This document shows, piece by piece, positions 10,405 through 19,843 of a stretch of 64,000 nt of DNA. Each line of letters starts with the position of its first letter. The stretch's first letter is position 1. The notes beneath the pieces were generated by a model, which was not told the DNA's origin, ran no database searches, and saw only the letters and a program-made list of their open reading frames with translations. The DNA is from Providencia huaxiensis. Its GTDB lineage: Bacteria; Pseudomonadota; Gammaproteobacteria; Enterobacterales; Enterobacteriaceae. Where the stretch lies: positions 1,054,001 to 1,118,000 of the forward strand of contig NZ_CP031123.2 in assembly GCF_002843235.3 (NCBI RefSeq), in the 5' to 3' direction. Made by a program: the position numbers and the translations under genes.

Positions 10405-10438
10405 AGCAGCGCTCATTTGGGCGCTGCTTCTCTGTTTT
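10405..10438 (+). terminator. Terminator between the two infC copies
   Basis: Arms agcagcgc (10405-10412) and gcgctgct (10421-10428) with an 8-base loop precede tctctgtttt. It should separate the thrS-infC copy 1 transcript from infC copy 2-rpmI-rplT, at least partly. Confidence 0.8.
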
Positions 10439-10786
10439 ATTCGTGATGAAAAATTTTATTATTGATGAAAGTAATGCCATACCAGCTAAGGTAATCGGTA
10501 TATTTAACGTCTTGTTATTTTCTTCATTAATGAATCAAAGTAATTGTGTCAAAGCGATAATTGGCCTCAAAAGCCAAGTTTTCAAACAGTTCAGAATGAT
10601 TTATTGCAAGAATTACTTGAGTAATCCAGCAAGAAGCATTAAAATCCGCGGTCGAATCACTTTGTCAGCGCATAGCGCATTAGGGCAAACTAAGAATATC
10701 GTACATGCGTCAAGTAGTAACTATTGAGTGACGGGTGTATTTGCTTGAGAGAAGCAAATCTCTTTATCCAATTGGAGGAATGAAGT
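10439..10786 (+). other. Spacer between the infC copies
   Basis: About 350 bp of AT-rich sequence with no convincing gene. A 94-codon frame at 10443 has no ribosome binding site or family resemblance. The last bases, caattggaggaatga, read as QLEE-stop in one frame. That resembles the 3' end of an enterobacterial thrS plus its Shine-Dalgarno, suggesting the second infC came with a short piece of thrS. A promoter for infC copy 2-rpmI-rplT is expected here but I could not place it. Confidence 0.45.
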
Positions 10787-11326
10787 ATTAAAGGCGGAAA
10801 AAGAATCCCAACAACACGTCCAAATCGTATCAATGATGAAATTCGTGTTCCAGAGGTCCGTTTAACAGGTTTAGACGGTGAACAGTTAGGCATCATGAGC
10901 GCACGCGAAGCGCTTGAAAAAGCTGAAGAAGCAGGCGTAGACCTCGTTGAAATCAGCCCAAATGCTGAACCGCCAGTTTGTCGTATCATGGATTACGGCA
11001 AATTCCTTTATGAGAAGAGCAAATCTCAAAAAGAGCAAAAAAAGAAACAAAAAGTTGTTCAGGTGAAGGAAATTAAATTCCGCCCTGGTACAGATGAAGG
11101 TGATTATCAGGTCAAACTACGCAACCTGACTCGCTTTCTAGAAGATGGTGATAAAGCTAAAGTTACGCTGCGTTTTCGCGGTCGTGAAATGGCTCACCAG
11201 CAGATCGGTCTGGAAATGCTTAACCGCATCAAAGCTGATCTGGAAGAGCTGGCATCCGTGGAATCTTTCCCTTCAAGAATTGAAGGACGTCAGATGATCA
11301 TGGTGCTGGCACCGAAGAAGAAATAA
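10787..11326 (+). CDS. infC: Translation initiation factor IF-3, copy 2 (AUU start)
   Basis: Second full-length IF-3 gene, 179 residues, again with ATT as start (10787), preceded by ggaggaatgaagt. Both domains and the lysine-rich linker are intact. By eye it is about 90% identical to copy 1 and nearer the common enterobacterial sequence ([30 protein letters not shown]). It is therefore probably the ancestral copy, linked to rpmI-rplT as usual. Having both copies start with AUU implies that both would respond to IF-3 level. Confidence 0.96.
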   Translation: MKGGKRIPTTRPNRINDEIRVPEVRLTGLDGEQLGIMSAREALEKAEEAGVDLVEISPNAEPPVCRIMDYGKFLYEKSKSQKEQKKKQKVVQVKEIKFRPGTDEGDYQVKLRNLTRFLEDGDKAKVTLRFRGREMAHQQIGLEMLNRIKADLEELASVESFPSRIEGRQMIMVLAPKKK

Positions 11327-11382
11327 TTAGGCCTGCAAGTAATATTCGTTTATAGCAATATAGATGTTATTCGCCTAATTAA

Positions 11383-11619
<237 letters not shown>

Positions 11620-11655
11620 GTAAACAATTTAGTTAATTAAGATAAAAGACGATAG

Positions 11656-12021
<366 letters not shown>

Positions 12022-12030
12022 TTGTTTGCT

Positions 12031-12060
12031 TGAAAAGAGGAGGGTAACTTCCTCTTTTCA
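12031..12060 (+). terminator. rplT terminator
   Basis: Eleven-base arms tgaaaagagga and tcctcttttca surround an 8-base loop, followed by a T-rich stretch. It ends the rpmI-rplT transcript. Confidence 0.8.
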
Positions 12061-12115
12061 TTTATAGTTATTTGTGTTAATACTTTAGATACAGTCAGTT
12101 ATTGAGAGTTAGTTC

Positions 12116-12160
12116 ATGCATTCTGTTATTTTTCGTTTCTTTTTTTACTTTAGCACCTGA
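12116..12160 (+). CDS. pheM: pheST leader peptide PheM
   Basis: Fourteen-codon ORF reading [14 protein letters not shown], with five Phe codons of which three are consecutive. It matches E. coli PheM ([14 protein letters not shown]) nearly throughout. Ribosome stalling at the Phe codons when charged tRNA-Phe is scarce disrupts the downstream attenuator at 12212 and allows pheST transcription. Confidence 0.95.
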   Translation: [14 protein letters not shown]

Positions 12161-12211
12161 ATATCGGGGGCTTTTGCGCGTAAATAGAAAGAAGAAATGA
12201 AAGATTACGCT

Positions 12212-12240
12212 AAAGCCTCCTTAGGGAGGCTTTTTTGTTT
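12212..12240 (+). terminator. pheST transcription attenuator
   Basis: The stem aaagcctcc / ggaggcttt (12212-12220 and 12225-12233) is followed by T-rich ttttttgttt. It sits 52 bp after the pheM stop. The upstream atcgggggc at about 12164-12172 is positioned to take part in an alternative antiterminator structure. Confidence 0.88.
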
Positions 12241-12326
12241 CTAGTTTTAGATTAAGTAAAGTAAAATCAGTTAAGTATTCATTCATTACCAAATGGAATG
12301 TGAAGCTTAATATATATAGTGAATAA

Positions 12327-13346
<1,020 letters not shown>

Positions 13347-13360
13347 GGCGGGTCTATCTC

Positions 13361-15748
13361 ATGAAATTCAGTGAACTATGGTTACGCGAATGGGTAAACC
13401 CGGCGATCAGTAGTGAAGCATTATCTGACCAAATCACGATGGCGGGTTTGGAAGTTGATGGTGTAGATGCAGTTGCTGGCCAATTTCACGGCGTTGTTGT
13501 TGGTGAAGTGGTTGAGTGTGGTCAACACCCAAATGCAGACAAACTGCGCGTTACAAAAGTTAACGTAGGCGGTGAACGTTTATTAGATATCGTCTGTGGT
13601 GCACCAAACTGCCGTCAAGGCCTAAAAGTTGCTGTTGCAACGGTTGGTGCGGTATTACCGGGTGATTTTAAAATTAAAGCGGCAAAACTACGTGGCGAGC
13701 CTTCTGAAGGTATGCTGTGTTCTTATTCTGAGCTGGGTATTTCTGATGACCACAGCGGAATTATTGAATTGCCTCTAGATGCCACTATCGGTACCGATAT
13801 TCGTGAATATCTAAAACTTGATGATAATGCGATTGAAATCAGCATTACACCTAACCGTGCAGATTGCTTAAGTATTCTTGGGGTTGCACGTGATGTCGCT
13901 GTTATTAATAAATTAGCGTTGAATGAGCCTGCTATTAATACAGTATCCGTGACCACAAAAGACACTTTCCCAATTCGAGTAGAAGCACCTAATGCGTGCC
14001 CACGTTTCTTAGGCCGTGTGATCAAAAATATTGATGTGTCAGCGCCAACGCCATTGTGGATGAAAGAAAAGTTGCGCCGTGGTGGCGTCCGTTCTATTGA
14101 CGCGGTTGTGGATATTACCAACTACGTCTTATTAGAATTGGGTCAGCCTCAACACGCTTATGATCTAGACCGTTTAGATGGTGCTATTGTTGCTCGCATG
14201 GCAAAAGAAGGGGAGAAACTGGTTCTCCTTGATGGCAGTGAAGCAACGCTAAAATCAGACACATTAGTGATTGCTGATGAATCAAAAGCACTGGGGATTG
14301 CAGGTATTTTTGGCGGTGAACACTCAGGTGTTAATACGGAAACCAAAAATATTTTATTAGAGTGTGCATTCTTCGACCCATTATCGATCACAGGTCGTGC
14401 ACGTAATTACGGTTTGCACACTGATGCATCTCACCGTTTTGAGCGTGGTGTTGACCCTCAATTACAGTTTAAAGCGATTGAACGTGCTACTGCGCTAATT
14501 GTTGAGATTTGTGGTGGTGAAGTCGGTGAAATTATTGATGTAACCAGTGAACAGCATTTACCAAAAGCCGCAAATATTAAACTGACGCGCAATAAATTAG
14601 ACCGTTTGATTGGTCACTTTATTGAAGATGAGTTAGTTACTGATATTTTGACGCGTTTAGGGTGCAAAGTCACTGTTTCTGCTAATACATGGGATGTTGT
14701 CGCCCCAAGTTGGCGCTTCGATATGCAAATCGAAGAAGACTTAGTGGAAGAAGTCGCTCGTGTTTATGGTTATAACAGCATCCCTGATGTGCCATTACGT
14801 GCTGATTTGACCATGACTAATCACAAAGAAGCTAACCTACCTTTAAAACGTATTAAAGCAATGTTAGTTGACCGTGGTTATCAAGAAGCAATCACTTATA
14901 GTTTTGTTGACCCTAAAGTTCAAGCTTTACTGCATCCACAACAAGATGCGTTGCTTTTACCTAACCCGATTTCTGTTGATATGTCAGCGATGCGTTTATC
15001 GTTACTGACTGGTTTATTAGGAACCGTTGTCTATAATCAGAATCGTCAACAAAATAGAATTCGTTTATTTGAGACAGGTCTGCGCTTTATTCCTGATAAT
15101 CAAGCAGAATATGGGATCCGTCAGGAACCAATGCTTGCAGGGGTGATTACAGGCAATAGATTTGAAGAACATTGGTCATTAGATAAACAAGTTGTTGACT
15201 TCTTTGACTTAAAAGGTGATCTTGAAGCTGTTTTTGAATTGACTGGGAAACTAAATCAAATTACATTTAAATCTGAGGCACATCCTGCATTGCATCCAGG
15301 TCAAAGTGCTGGGATTTATCTGGAAAATGAACATATTGGCTTTATTGGTGTGGTTCACCCAGAATTAGAACGCAAACTCGATTTAAATGGTCGTACGGTG
15401 GTGTTTGAGGTTCGTAGTGATGCGATAGCACAACGTGTTATTCCTGAAGCTAAGGCGATTTCGCGCTATCCATCGAACCGCCGTGACATCGCTGTTGTCG
15501 TGCCAGAAGATGTGGCTGCTGCTGAAGTTTTAGCAGAGTGTAAAAAAGTTGGCATAAATCATATAGTTGGCATAAACTTATTTGATGTGTACTGTGGTGA
15601 AGGAATAGCAGATGGCTATAAGAGCCTTGCTATCAGTCTTGTCTTCCAGGATACCCAGCGTACTATGGAAGAAGAAGAGATCACTGCTACCGTTGATCTG
15701 TGTATTGCTGCGTTAAAACAGCGATTCCAAGCCTCCTTGAGGGACTAA
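13361..15748 (+). CDS. pheT: Phenylalanyl-tRNA synthetase beta subunit
   Basis: Large subunit of 795 residues. It contains an N-terminal EMAP-type tRNA-binding domain (about 39-150), the B3/B4 editing domain, B5 and the inactive synthetase-like core. A C-terminal ferredoxin-fold anticodon-binding domain ([19 protein letters not shown]) completes it. It forms the tetramer with PheS and edits mischarged Tyr. The stop is 4 bp from ihfA, so the three genes form one transcription unit. Confidence 0.98.
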   Translation: MKFSELWLREWVNPAISSEALSDQITMAGLEVDGVDAVAGQFHGVVVGEVVECGQHPNADKLRVTKVNVGGERLLDIVCGAPNCRQGLKVAVATVGAVLPGDFKIKAAKLRGEPSEGMLCSYSELGISDDHSGIIELPLDATIGTDIREYLKLDDNAIEISITPNRADCLSILGVARDVAVINKLALNEPAINTVSVTTKDTFPIRVEAPNACPRFLGRVIKNIDVSAPTPLWMKEKLRRGGVRSIDAVVDITNYVLLELGQPQHAYDLDRLDGAIVARMAKEGEKLVLLDGSEATLKSDTLVIADESKALGIAGIFGGEHSGVNTETKNILLECAFFDPLSITGRARNYGLHTDASHRFERGVDPQLQFKAIERATALIVEICGGEVGEIIDVTSEQHLPKAANIKLTRNKLDRLIGHFIEDELVTDILTRLGCKVTVSANTWDVVAPSWRFDMQIEEDLVEEVARVYGYNSIPDVPLRADLTMTNHKEANLPLKRIKAMLVDRGYQEAITYSFVDPKVQALLHPQQDALLLPNPISVDMSAMRLSLLTGLLGTVVYNQNRQQNRIRLFETGLRFIPDNQAEYGIRQEPMLAGVITGNRFEEHWSLDKQVVDFFDLKGDLEAVFELTGKLNQITFKSEAHPALHPGQSAGIYLENEHIGFIGVVHPELERKLDLNGRTVVFEVRSDAIAQRVIPEAKAISRYPSNRRDIAVVVPEDVAAAEVLAECKKVGINHIVGINLFDVYCGEGIADGYKSLAISLVFQDTQRTMEEEEITATVDLCIAALKQRFQASLRD

Positions 15749-15752
15749 ACCT

Positions 15753-16049
15753 ATGGCGCTTACTAAAGCTGAAATGTCAGAAAATTTGTTTGAAAAACTG
15801 GGTGTTAGCAAACGTGATGCTAAAGACCTTGTCGAAACTTTCTTTGAAGAGGTTCGCCTTTCCTTAGAAAATGGTGAGCAAGTAAAATTATCTGGATTCG
15901 GTAACTTTGATTTACGTGATAAAAATCAACGTCCCGGACGTAACCCAAAAACTGGGGAAGATATTCCAATTACTGCACGCCGTGTTGTTACTTTCCGCCC
16001 AGGCCAAAAATTAAAAAGCCGTGTAGAAAAAGCAACGCCGAAAGAGTAA
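15753..16049 (+). CDS. ihfA: Integration host factor alpha subunit
   Basis: Nucleoid protein of 98 residues of the HU/IHF family. It shows the dimerisation helices ([17 protein letters not shown]) and the beta-arm with the Pro-containing tip ([14 protein letters not shown]). IHF bends DNA and is a co-factor of P2-type and lambda-type integration. The prophage has inserted directly into this gene's terminator, leaving the coding region whole. Confidence 0.98.
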   Translation: MALTKAEMSENLFEKLGVSKRDAKDLVETFFEEVRLSLENGEQVKLSGFGNFDLRDKNQRPGRNPKTGEDIPITARRVVTFRPGQKLKSRVEKATPKE

Positions 16050-16068
16050 TTATATCGTTTGATATGAA

Positions 16069-16088
16069 AAAAGACCGCCTAGGCGGTC
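16069..16088. other. attL core of the P2-like prophage
   Basis: The 20-bp direct repeat aaaagaccgcctaggcggtc is identical at 48391-48410. The sequence is itself a palindromic terminator stem of ihfA. Identity ends exactly at both borders: the base to the left is a here versus c at attR, and the base to the right is a versus t. Confidence 0.9.
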
Positions 16089-16089
16089 A

Positions 16090-16126
16090 TTGCCAGCCCC
16101 AGAACATCGGGGCTAGCAATATTTTT
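16090..16126 (+). terminator. Phage-supplied terminator behind ihfA
   Basis: Arms ttgccagcccc (16090-16100) and ggggctagcaa (16109-16119), with one C/A mismatch, precede tattttt. It lies just inside attL. Integration separates the host hairpin from its T-tract, and this hairpin could replace that function for ihfA. On the other strand, the host hairpin at attL plus the adjacent A-run can end the int transcript. Confidence 0.7.
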
Positions 16127-16152
16127 CAATAGCTTACGAATTTTGTGATACG

Positions 16153-17166
16153 TTAATTCGCATCATTACACCCCATATCGGTGGATGGAATGTGGATGCC
16201 TCCCCTTAAAGGGTTGCATGAAATGGCCTCATTTAAATAGTCAGGGGCAAAGTGTGCGTATGTCATTGTTTGCTGAATACTCGCATGACCCATGATTTTT
16301 TGAAGAGTAAGAATATTGCCACCGTTCATCATAAAGTGCGCTGCAAAAGAATGCCGTAAAACATGCACTGCCTGACCATGCGGCAAATCTGGTTTAACTT
16401 CTTTCAGTATTGATCTGTACGTGACGTAATCAACATCGAAAAGTAATCCAGAATCTTTTACTTTTACAGTTCTCATTACATCATCAGAAATGGGAACAGT
16501 TCTATGTCTACCATTTTTTGTTTTCATAAATGTAACTCGCCCATGTAATAAGTTTTCAGCCTTTAAACTAATGGCTTCTCCCCATCTTGCCCCCGTACTT
16601 AGACATAAAATAGTTATGCGTAAGTAATCATCGGTCATGACATTAAGTAATTTTTCAATATCACTTTTTGTCAAATAGGCCATTTCTGGTTTTTCTTCTT
16701 TCAACTTACCAAGAGACTTAATCGGGTTACTTTTAGAGCACTCGCCAATTTCGGCCAATGAAGTAAAAATGCTCATTAGCAAATTAAACTCTCTATTGAT
16801 AGTTGATGCCTTCACGCCACTTTGTAATCTATCAGAGCAGTACCTAGCTAATAACTTAGGTGTAATCTGGTATACAGCAGGATTACCCATATCCTTAGTT
16901 ATTCTTGTTAAAATAGCCTTGTATTTTTTTGAATACTTTAGGTTGCGACCAATAAAATTCCACCAAATATCACATATATCATTTAATGATCTGTAGTCTC
17001 TTGCTTCGCTGTTCCACTCTTCACTATTAGCCGTAAGCATGACGCTTCTTTCATAAGCTATTGCATCGGCTTTCTTTTTAAATATCCGCTGAACTCTCTT
17101 TCCTGATCTGCCCTGCGGTCTGATATCCACTTTGTAACGTCCACCTTCAAGCGCCTTAATAGTCAT
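16153..17166 (-). CDS. int: Prophage tyrosine recombinase (integrase)
   Basis: Tyrosine recombinase of 337 residues. Catalytic residues are visible as Arg194 (STGARWGEA), His268 and Arg271 (HVLRHSF), His294 (MGHAS) and nucleophile Tyr303 (TMTYAHF). The N-terminal 60 residues form the arm-binding domain and the next part the core-binding domain. It would catalyse recombination between attP and the ihfA terminator. Its 3' end carries predicted arm-type repeats, so coding and attachment functions overlap. Confidence 0.95.
   Translation of the reverse strand: MTIKALEGGRYKVDIRPQGRSGKRVQRIFKKKADAIAYERSVMLTANSEEWNSEARDYRSLNDICDIWWNFIGRNLKYSKKYKAILTRITKDMGNPAVYQITPKLLARYCSDRLQSGVKASTINREFNLLMSIFTSLAEIGECSKSNPIKSLGKLKEEKPEMAYLTKSDIEKLLNVMTDDYLRITILCLSTGARWGEAISLKAENLLHGRVTFMKTKNGRHRTVPISDDVMRTVKVKDSGLLFDVDYVTYRSILKEVKPDLPHGQAVHVLRHSFAAHFMMNGGNILTLQKIMGHASIQQTMTYAHFAPDYLNEAISCNPLRGGIHIPSTDMGCNDAN
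16179..16198 (+). repeat. Predicted integrase arm-type repeats, left side
   Basis: The direct repeats cggtggatg (16179-16187) and atgtggatg (16190-16198) are 11 bp apart, one helical turn. They match a pair with the same spacing near attR. Their location about 100 bp inside attL and their pairing suggest integrase arm sites. This is inference. Confidence 0.5.
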
Positions 17167-17259
17167 TGTTGCGCCCTCCGGTTAAACGAGGTAATTCTAG
17201 ATTTTCATTACAAATATAATGTTGGTATATTTCCAACCAATTTTTGTACGTATAAACAA

Positions 17260-17472
17260 CTAAATTATTAGAGTATGCCCACTGTGCGCGATAGCCGGTG
17301 ATATTTGACCAGCCTCGGGGATAATTTTTCCAGTTGCCAACCAAACACTATATTTTTCTAACTTCGGGTGCTTCAAGAAATTTTCCACAGAAAGCCAGTT
17401 GATATTTTGCGGTACCGCCATTTTAATCTTTTCTACATGTAGCATTTCGTTAAGCTTCTCATTTAAGGTCAT
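17260..17472 (-). CDS. Truncated C-repressor-like ORF
   Basis: Protein of 70 residues whose middle (HPKLEKYSVWLATGKIIPEAGQISPAIAHSG) parallels the C-terminal half of the adjacent repressor (NPKFEKYALWFVTGKIAPEVGQIAPAL). It lacks a recognisable helix-turn-helix and has instead a short N-terminus (MTLNEKLNEML). It overlaps the repressor's end by 4 bp in an operon-like arrangement. It could be a decayed duplicate, or a small modulator able to dimerise with the repressor. Neither is shown. Confidence 0.55.
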   Translation of the reverse strand: MTLNEKLNEMLHVEKIKMAVPQNINWLSVENFLKHPKLEKYSVWLATGKIIPEAGQISPAIAHSGHTLII

Positions 17473-17759
17473 GCTTGTTTTTCCTCGTCTGTTTCATAAT
17501 TTTTAGGGTCATAAAGTGCAGGTGCTATTTGTCCTACTTCTGGGGCAATTTTTCCTGTGACAAACCAAAGTGCATATTTTTCAAATTTTGGATTGCTAAT
17601 AATTGAGGTAATTACATCAGCATTAGGCACTGTTTTCCCGTTTTCATAACGCCATAAAGCATCCCTACTTAAACCGAGCATTTGCGCGGTTTCGGGTAAA
17701 CTTGTAAGCCGTTCACTTTCTCTCATGAGTTTTAATTTCTCAGAAACACTTAGACGCAT
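17469..17759 (-). CDS. P2 C-type immunity repressor
   Basis: Repressor of 96 residues. An N-terminal helix-turn-helix (ETAQMLGLSRDALWRYENG, about residues 23-42) is followed by the P2 C-type dimerisation tail FEKYALWFVTGKIAPEVGQIAPAL. It is transcribed leftward, divergent from cox, so it should hold the lysogenic state by repressing the early promoter in the 17760-17853 gap. Confidence 0.9.
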   Translation of the reverse strand: MRLSVSEKLKLMRESERLTSLPETAQMLGLSRDALWRYENGKTVPNADVITSIISNPKFEKYALWFVTGKIAPEVGQIAPALYDPKNYETDEEKQA

Positions 17760-17809
17760 GTTGCAATTCTCCTACATATGTATTAATGTTGTCTTGTTAA
17801 ATGCCATAA

Positions 17810-17835
17810 GGGGTATTTTGTTAATGAAATACCCC
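17810..17835. promoter_or_regulatory. Inverted repeat in the repressor/cox switch region
   Basis: Perfect 9-bp arms ggggtattt (17810-17818) and aaatacccc (17827-17835) are separated by 8 bp. It lies between the divergent repressor and cox genes, just upstream of the cox ribosome binding site. It is a good candidate for a repressor or Cox operator. Confidence 0.55.
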
Positions 17836-17853
17836 AATAGGAGAGATTATCAC

Positions 17854-18204
17854 ATGAATGAGAAATTGTTAGAACTGTTGTTCAAAATCCCAGACCCGAT
17901 CACCGCTGATGAATTTTGTCGCCGAACTGGCAAGTCAGAAAGCAGTGTTAGAAAGTTAATGGATCGCCGTCGTTTACCTATCCGTACAGAGCGCCAAATT
18001 CACGGAGAGGGTTTCAGTGATATGCGTTTAATGATTATGTATAACGAGTATTTAGAAATGTGTTGGGAAGTCGCTCGTAAGCTTCCTGCAGCAGAGCGAA
18101 TGGGCTGGAAAGATAGCTGGTTTAAGCGAGCTAAAAAGCTTATGGAAGATTTAGATGTCGTTCCAGACAATTTAAAATCTGTAGAGAACGCTTTAAAGGG
18201 CTAG
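17854..18204 (+). CDS. cox: Cox-like excisionase / transcriptional regulator
   Basis: Protein of 116 residues with a winged-helix segment ADEFCRRTGKSESSVRKLMDRRRLPI (given here in part: ADEFCRRTGKSESS), comparable to the DNA-binding part of P2 Cox. P2 Cox directs excision and represses the repressor promoter. The start at 17854 follows aataggagag. A longer frame from 17725 would run back through the repressor gene. It is longer than P2 Cox (91 residues). Confidence 0.8.
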   Translation: MNEKLLELLFKIPDPITADEFCRRTGKSESSVRKLMDRRRLPIRTERQIHGEGFSDMRLMIMYNEYLEMCWEVARKLPAAERMGWKDSWFKRAKKLMEDLDVVPDNLKSVENALKG

Positions 18205-18212
18205 GTGAAAAC

Positions 18213-18431
18213 ATGAGAGCCTGCATAGAGCAAATATCAACCCATAGCTTTAAATATCGTAACTTTCTAATAGTTAAGCTACCGGCTAAAACGATGAATC
18301 CCGTAACCCGCTATCATGTCCAACGAAATGATGATTCTTACGGGTTATTTGATTCTATGACTCAAGCAACTAAATATATTGATTGTTTATATGGTGAAAA
18401 AAATGACCCAATTACATTTGCAACAGCATAA
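18213..18431 (+). CDS. Small phage early protein, unknown
   Basis: Frame of 72 residues starting 8 bp after cox with an aggtg element before ATG. It is basic with mixed composition and has no motif I recognise. It lies in the early operon between cox and replication gene A, where P2 relatives carry variable small genes. An internal start MNPVTRYHVQ is an alternative. Confidence 0.55.
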   Translation: MRACIEQISTHSFKYRNFLIVKLPAKTMNPVTRYHVQRNDDSYGLFDSMTQATKYIDCLYGEKNDPITFATA

Positions 18432-18564
18432 ACATAAATTAACCGGTTCATCCGTTAATAAATTTAAAAGCAATAAAAAACGTCAATTATCTTTGATGGA
18501 CAAAATATTATTAGTCGGTGGTATTTTATTTTTCTTGTACTTGTTCTCAGTTGCTATTAGATAA
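18403..18564 (+). CDS. Small phage membrane protein, unknown
   Basis: About 53 residues with a basic hydrophilic N-terminus (KHKLTGSSVNKFKSNKKR) and one C-terminal transmembrane helix (ILLVGGILFFLYLFSVAI). The start is uncertain: ATG at 18391 or 18403 are both possible, and the frame overlaps the previous gene. The function is unknown. Small single-span proteins in early regions can act on host physiology, but nothing specific is shown. Confidence 0.5.
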   Translation: MTQLHLQQHKHKLTGSSVNKFKSNKKRQLSLMDKILLVGGILFFLYLFSVAIR

Positions 18565-18569
18565 AAACA

Positions 18570-19001
18570 ATGAGTAATTCAGCGGCTGTATTAGTGAAAA
18601 CTAAACAGTTAATCCAGTTACTAGGTAACGTAAAGCAAGATGCAAGGCCGGCCGATATCATCGCGCATCAAGCAAATATCAAGCTTTATCAGAACCAAGG
18701 GGTAACCTTTGAAAGCCGAGTCAATGGACTAAATCAAGCCGCAAAGTTAAGAACATCAGTATTCCATTCTGATAAGGAAAATCCAGATAATAGAGAGCTA
18801 GCCGGATTTATTGAGTATTTGAGGTTAAGTGATGTACGGATGCTAAATATGATTTTTTATTTAGCAGAAATAAAAAACAATCAACATCATTTAGGTTTCG
18901 ATGAATTTAATAAAGAGGAACAACAAGCAATTATTTCAGCAATAAATCAAATTAAAGCACTCGCGGCGCTATTACCTAAACATATCGCCATGCCTATTTA
19001 A
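18570..19001 (+). CDS. Phage early hypothetical protein
   Basis: Soluble, helical protein of 143 residues that I do not firmly recognise. It resembles small conserved proteins of Morganellaceae prophages (possibly DUF5347). It contains a region HSDKENPDNRELAGFIEYLR and ends with an Ala-rich helix. It begins 5 bp after the preceding gene, so it belongs to the early operon. Confidence 0.6.
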   Translation: MSNSAAVLVKTKQLIQLLGNVKQDARPADIIAHQANIKLYQNQGVTFESRVNGLNQAAKLRTSVFHSDKENPDNRELAGFIEYLRLSDVRMLNMIFYLAEIKNNQHHLGFDEFNKEEQQAIISAINQIKALAALLPKHIAMPI

Positions 19002-19069
19002 GGTAAATAAACAAATTAATGACGTTAGCGCGTCAGGGATTCCTACATTCTAAATCTGAGGGTTGGATA

Positions 19070-19330
19070 ATGAAAAATAAAGAGATAAAGCCAATTTTGA
19101 TAGGTGTTGATACTGCAACCGGTAAGCGCGATTACTCCGTTGTCGCTATCAGTATTACAGCAATTCGCGAAGATGAACGCAAAACCATGTATGACAAATT
19201 TTCATCTCGCCTTGATGCCCTTGCATGCAAGTTAATTAACGAAAAGTTAAATGATGAGCAAATTCACCAGTTATTAGTTGGTGAGTCTGAGCATTACTCA
19301 AATCTAGCTGCGGAGCTGGATCATGTCTAA
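19070..19330 (+). CDS. DUF2732-like phage early protein
   Basis: Protein of 86 residues from an ATG after gagggttggata. The C-terminal half (MYDKFSSRLDALACKLINEK...) resembles the DUF2732 family found between cox and A in P2 relatives. The N-terminal part PILIGVDTATGKRDYS is an extra beta-rich segment. The biochemical function is unknown. It overlaps the next gene by 8 bp. Confidence 0.6.
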   Translation: MKNKEIKPILIGVDTATGKRDYSVVAISITAIREDERKTMYDKFSSRLDALACKLINEKLNDEQIHQLLVGESEHYSNLAAELDHV

Positions 19331-19544
19331 AGAAATTGACCGTGCTAGCGAGAACGAAATGCTTATGCGTGAACAGCAAATAAAAACCATTACTAATCGC
19401 CTAGTCAGTGTTTCAGCTTTCGAATGTGAAGATTGTGGCAAGCCGATTCCAGAAGAACGCCGCATCGCATCACAGGGCTGCATCCGCTGTATTGACTGCC
19501 AAACTATTTTTGAGCTTAAAAGTAAACATTATCGGAGCGTGTGA
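19323..19544 (+). CDS. TraR/DksA-type zinc finger protein
   Basis: Protein of 73 residues with a four-cysteine zinc finger CEDCGKPIPEERR...GCIRCIDCQ (about residues 38-62), the TraR/DksA signature. An N-terminal helical part precedes it. TraR proteins bind RNA polymerase through the secondary channel and change promoter response like DksA plus ppGpp. Small homologues are common in the P2 early region. Confidence 0.88.
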   Translation: MSKEIDRASENEMLMREQQIKTITNRLVSVSAFECEDCGKPIPEERRIASQGCIRCIDCQTIFELKSKHYRSV

Positions 19545-19546
19545 CG

Positions 19547-19843
19547 ATGAAAAGAAAACATGAGCTCAAGCTAGCCCCTCATTACTTTCAGCTCGTTCAA
19601 GATGGTTTGAAAACAGCAGAGTTTCGCCGTGCCGATAGGGATTTTCAGGTTGGTGATGAACTGTTTTTACGTGAATTCAATTCAATCAATAAGCCTTATG
19701 CCAGTTACACCGGTAATGCTATCTCATGCCTTATCACTGATATCACAAAAGTCAACGAGGTTTACCCAGAGCTAAGGGCATTACCTCCATTTGTAATGAT
19801 TTCATTTTCAGTTATTCGAATTGAGGATAATTATCGTGGCTAA
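19547..19843 (+). CDS. DUF3850 (ASCH/PUA-like) protein
   Basis: Protein of 98 residues with the DUF3850 pattern: HELKLAPHYFQLVQDGLKTAEFR, then DRDFQVGDELFLREF and a YTG...ITDI strand. The fold is ASCH/PUA-like and suggests binding of RNA or modified nucleotides, although no function is proven. It starts 2 bp after the zinc-finger gene and overlaps the Dam gene's GTG start. Confidence 0.75.
   Translation: MKRKHELKLAPHYFQLVQDGLKTAEFRRADRDFQVGDELFLREFNSINKPYASYTGNAISCLITDITKVNEVYPELRALPPFVMISFSVIRIEDNYRG

Noticed and set aside
10443..10727. 94-codon frame between the infC copies
   Set aside because: No ribosome binding site and no recognisable composition; it starts next to the terminator.
17156..17344. 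62-codon leftward frame between int and the repressor-like ORF
   Set aside because: It is out of frame with the repressor-like ORF that overlaps it and has unnatural composition.
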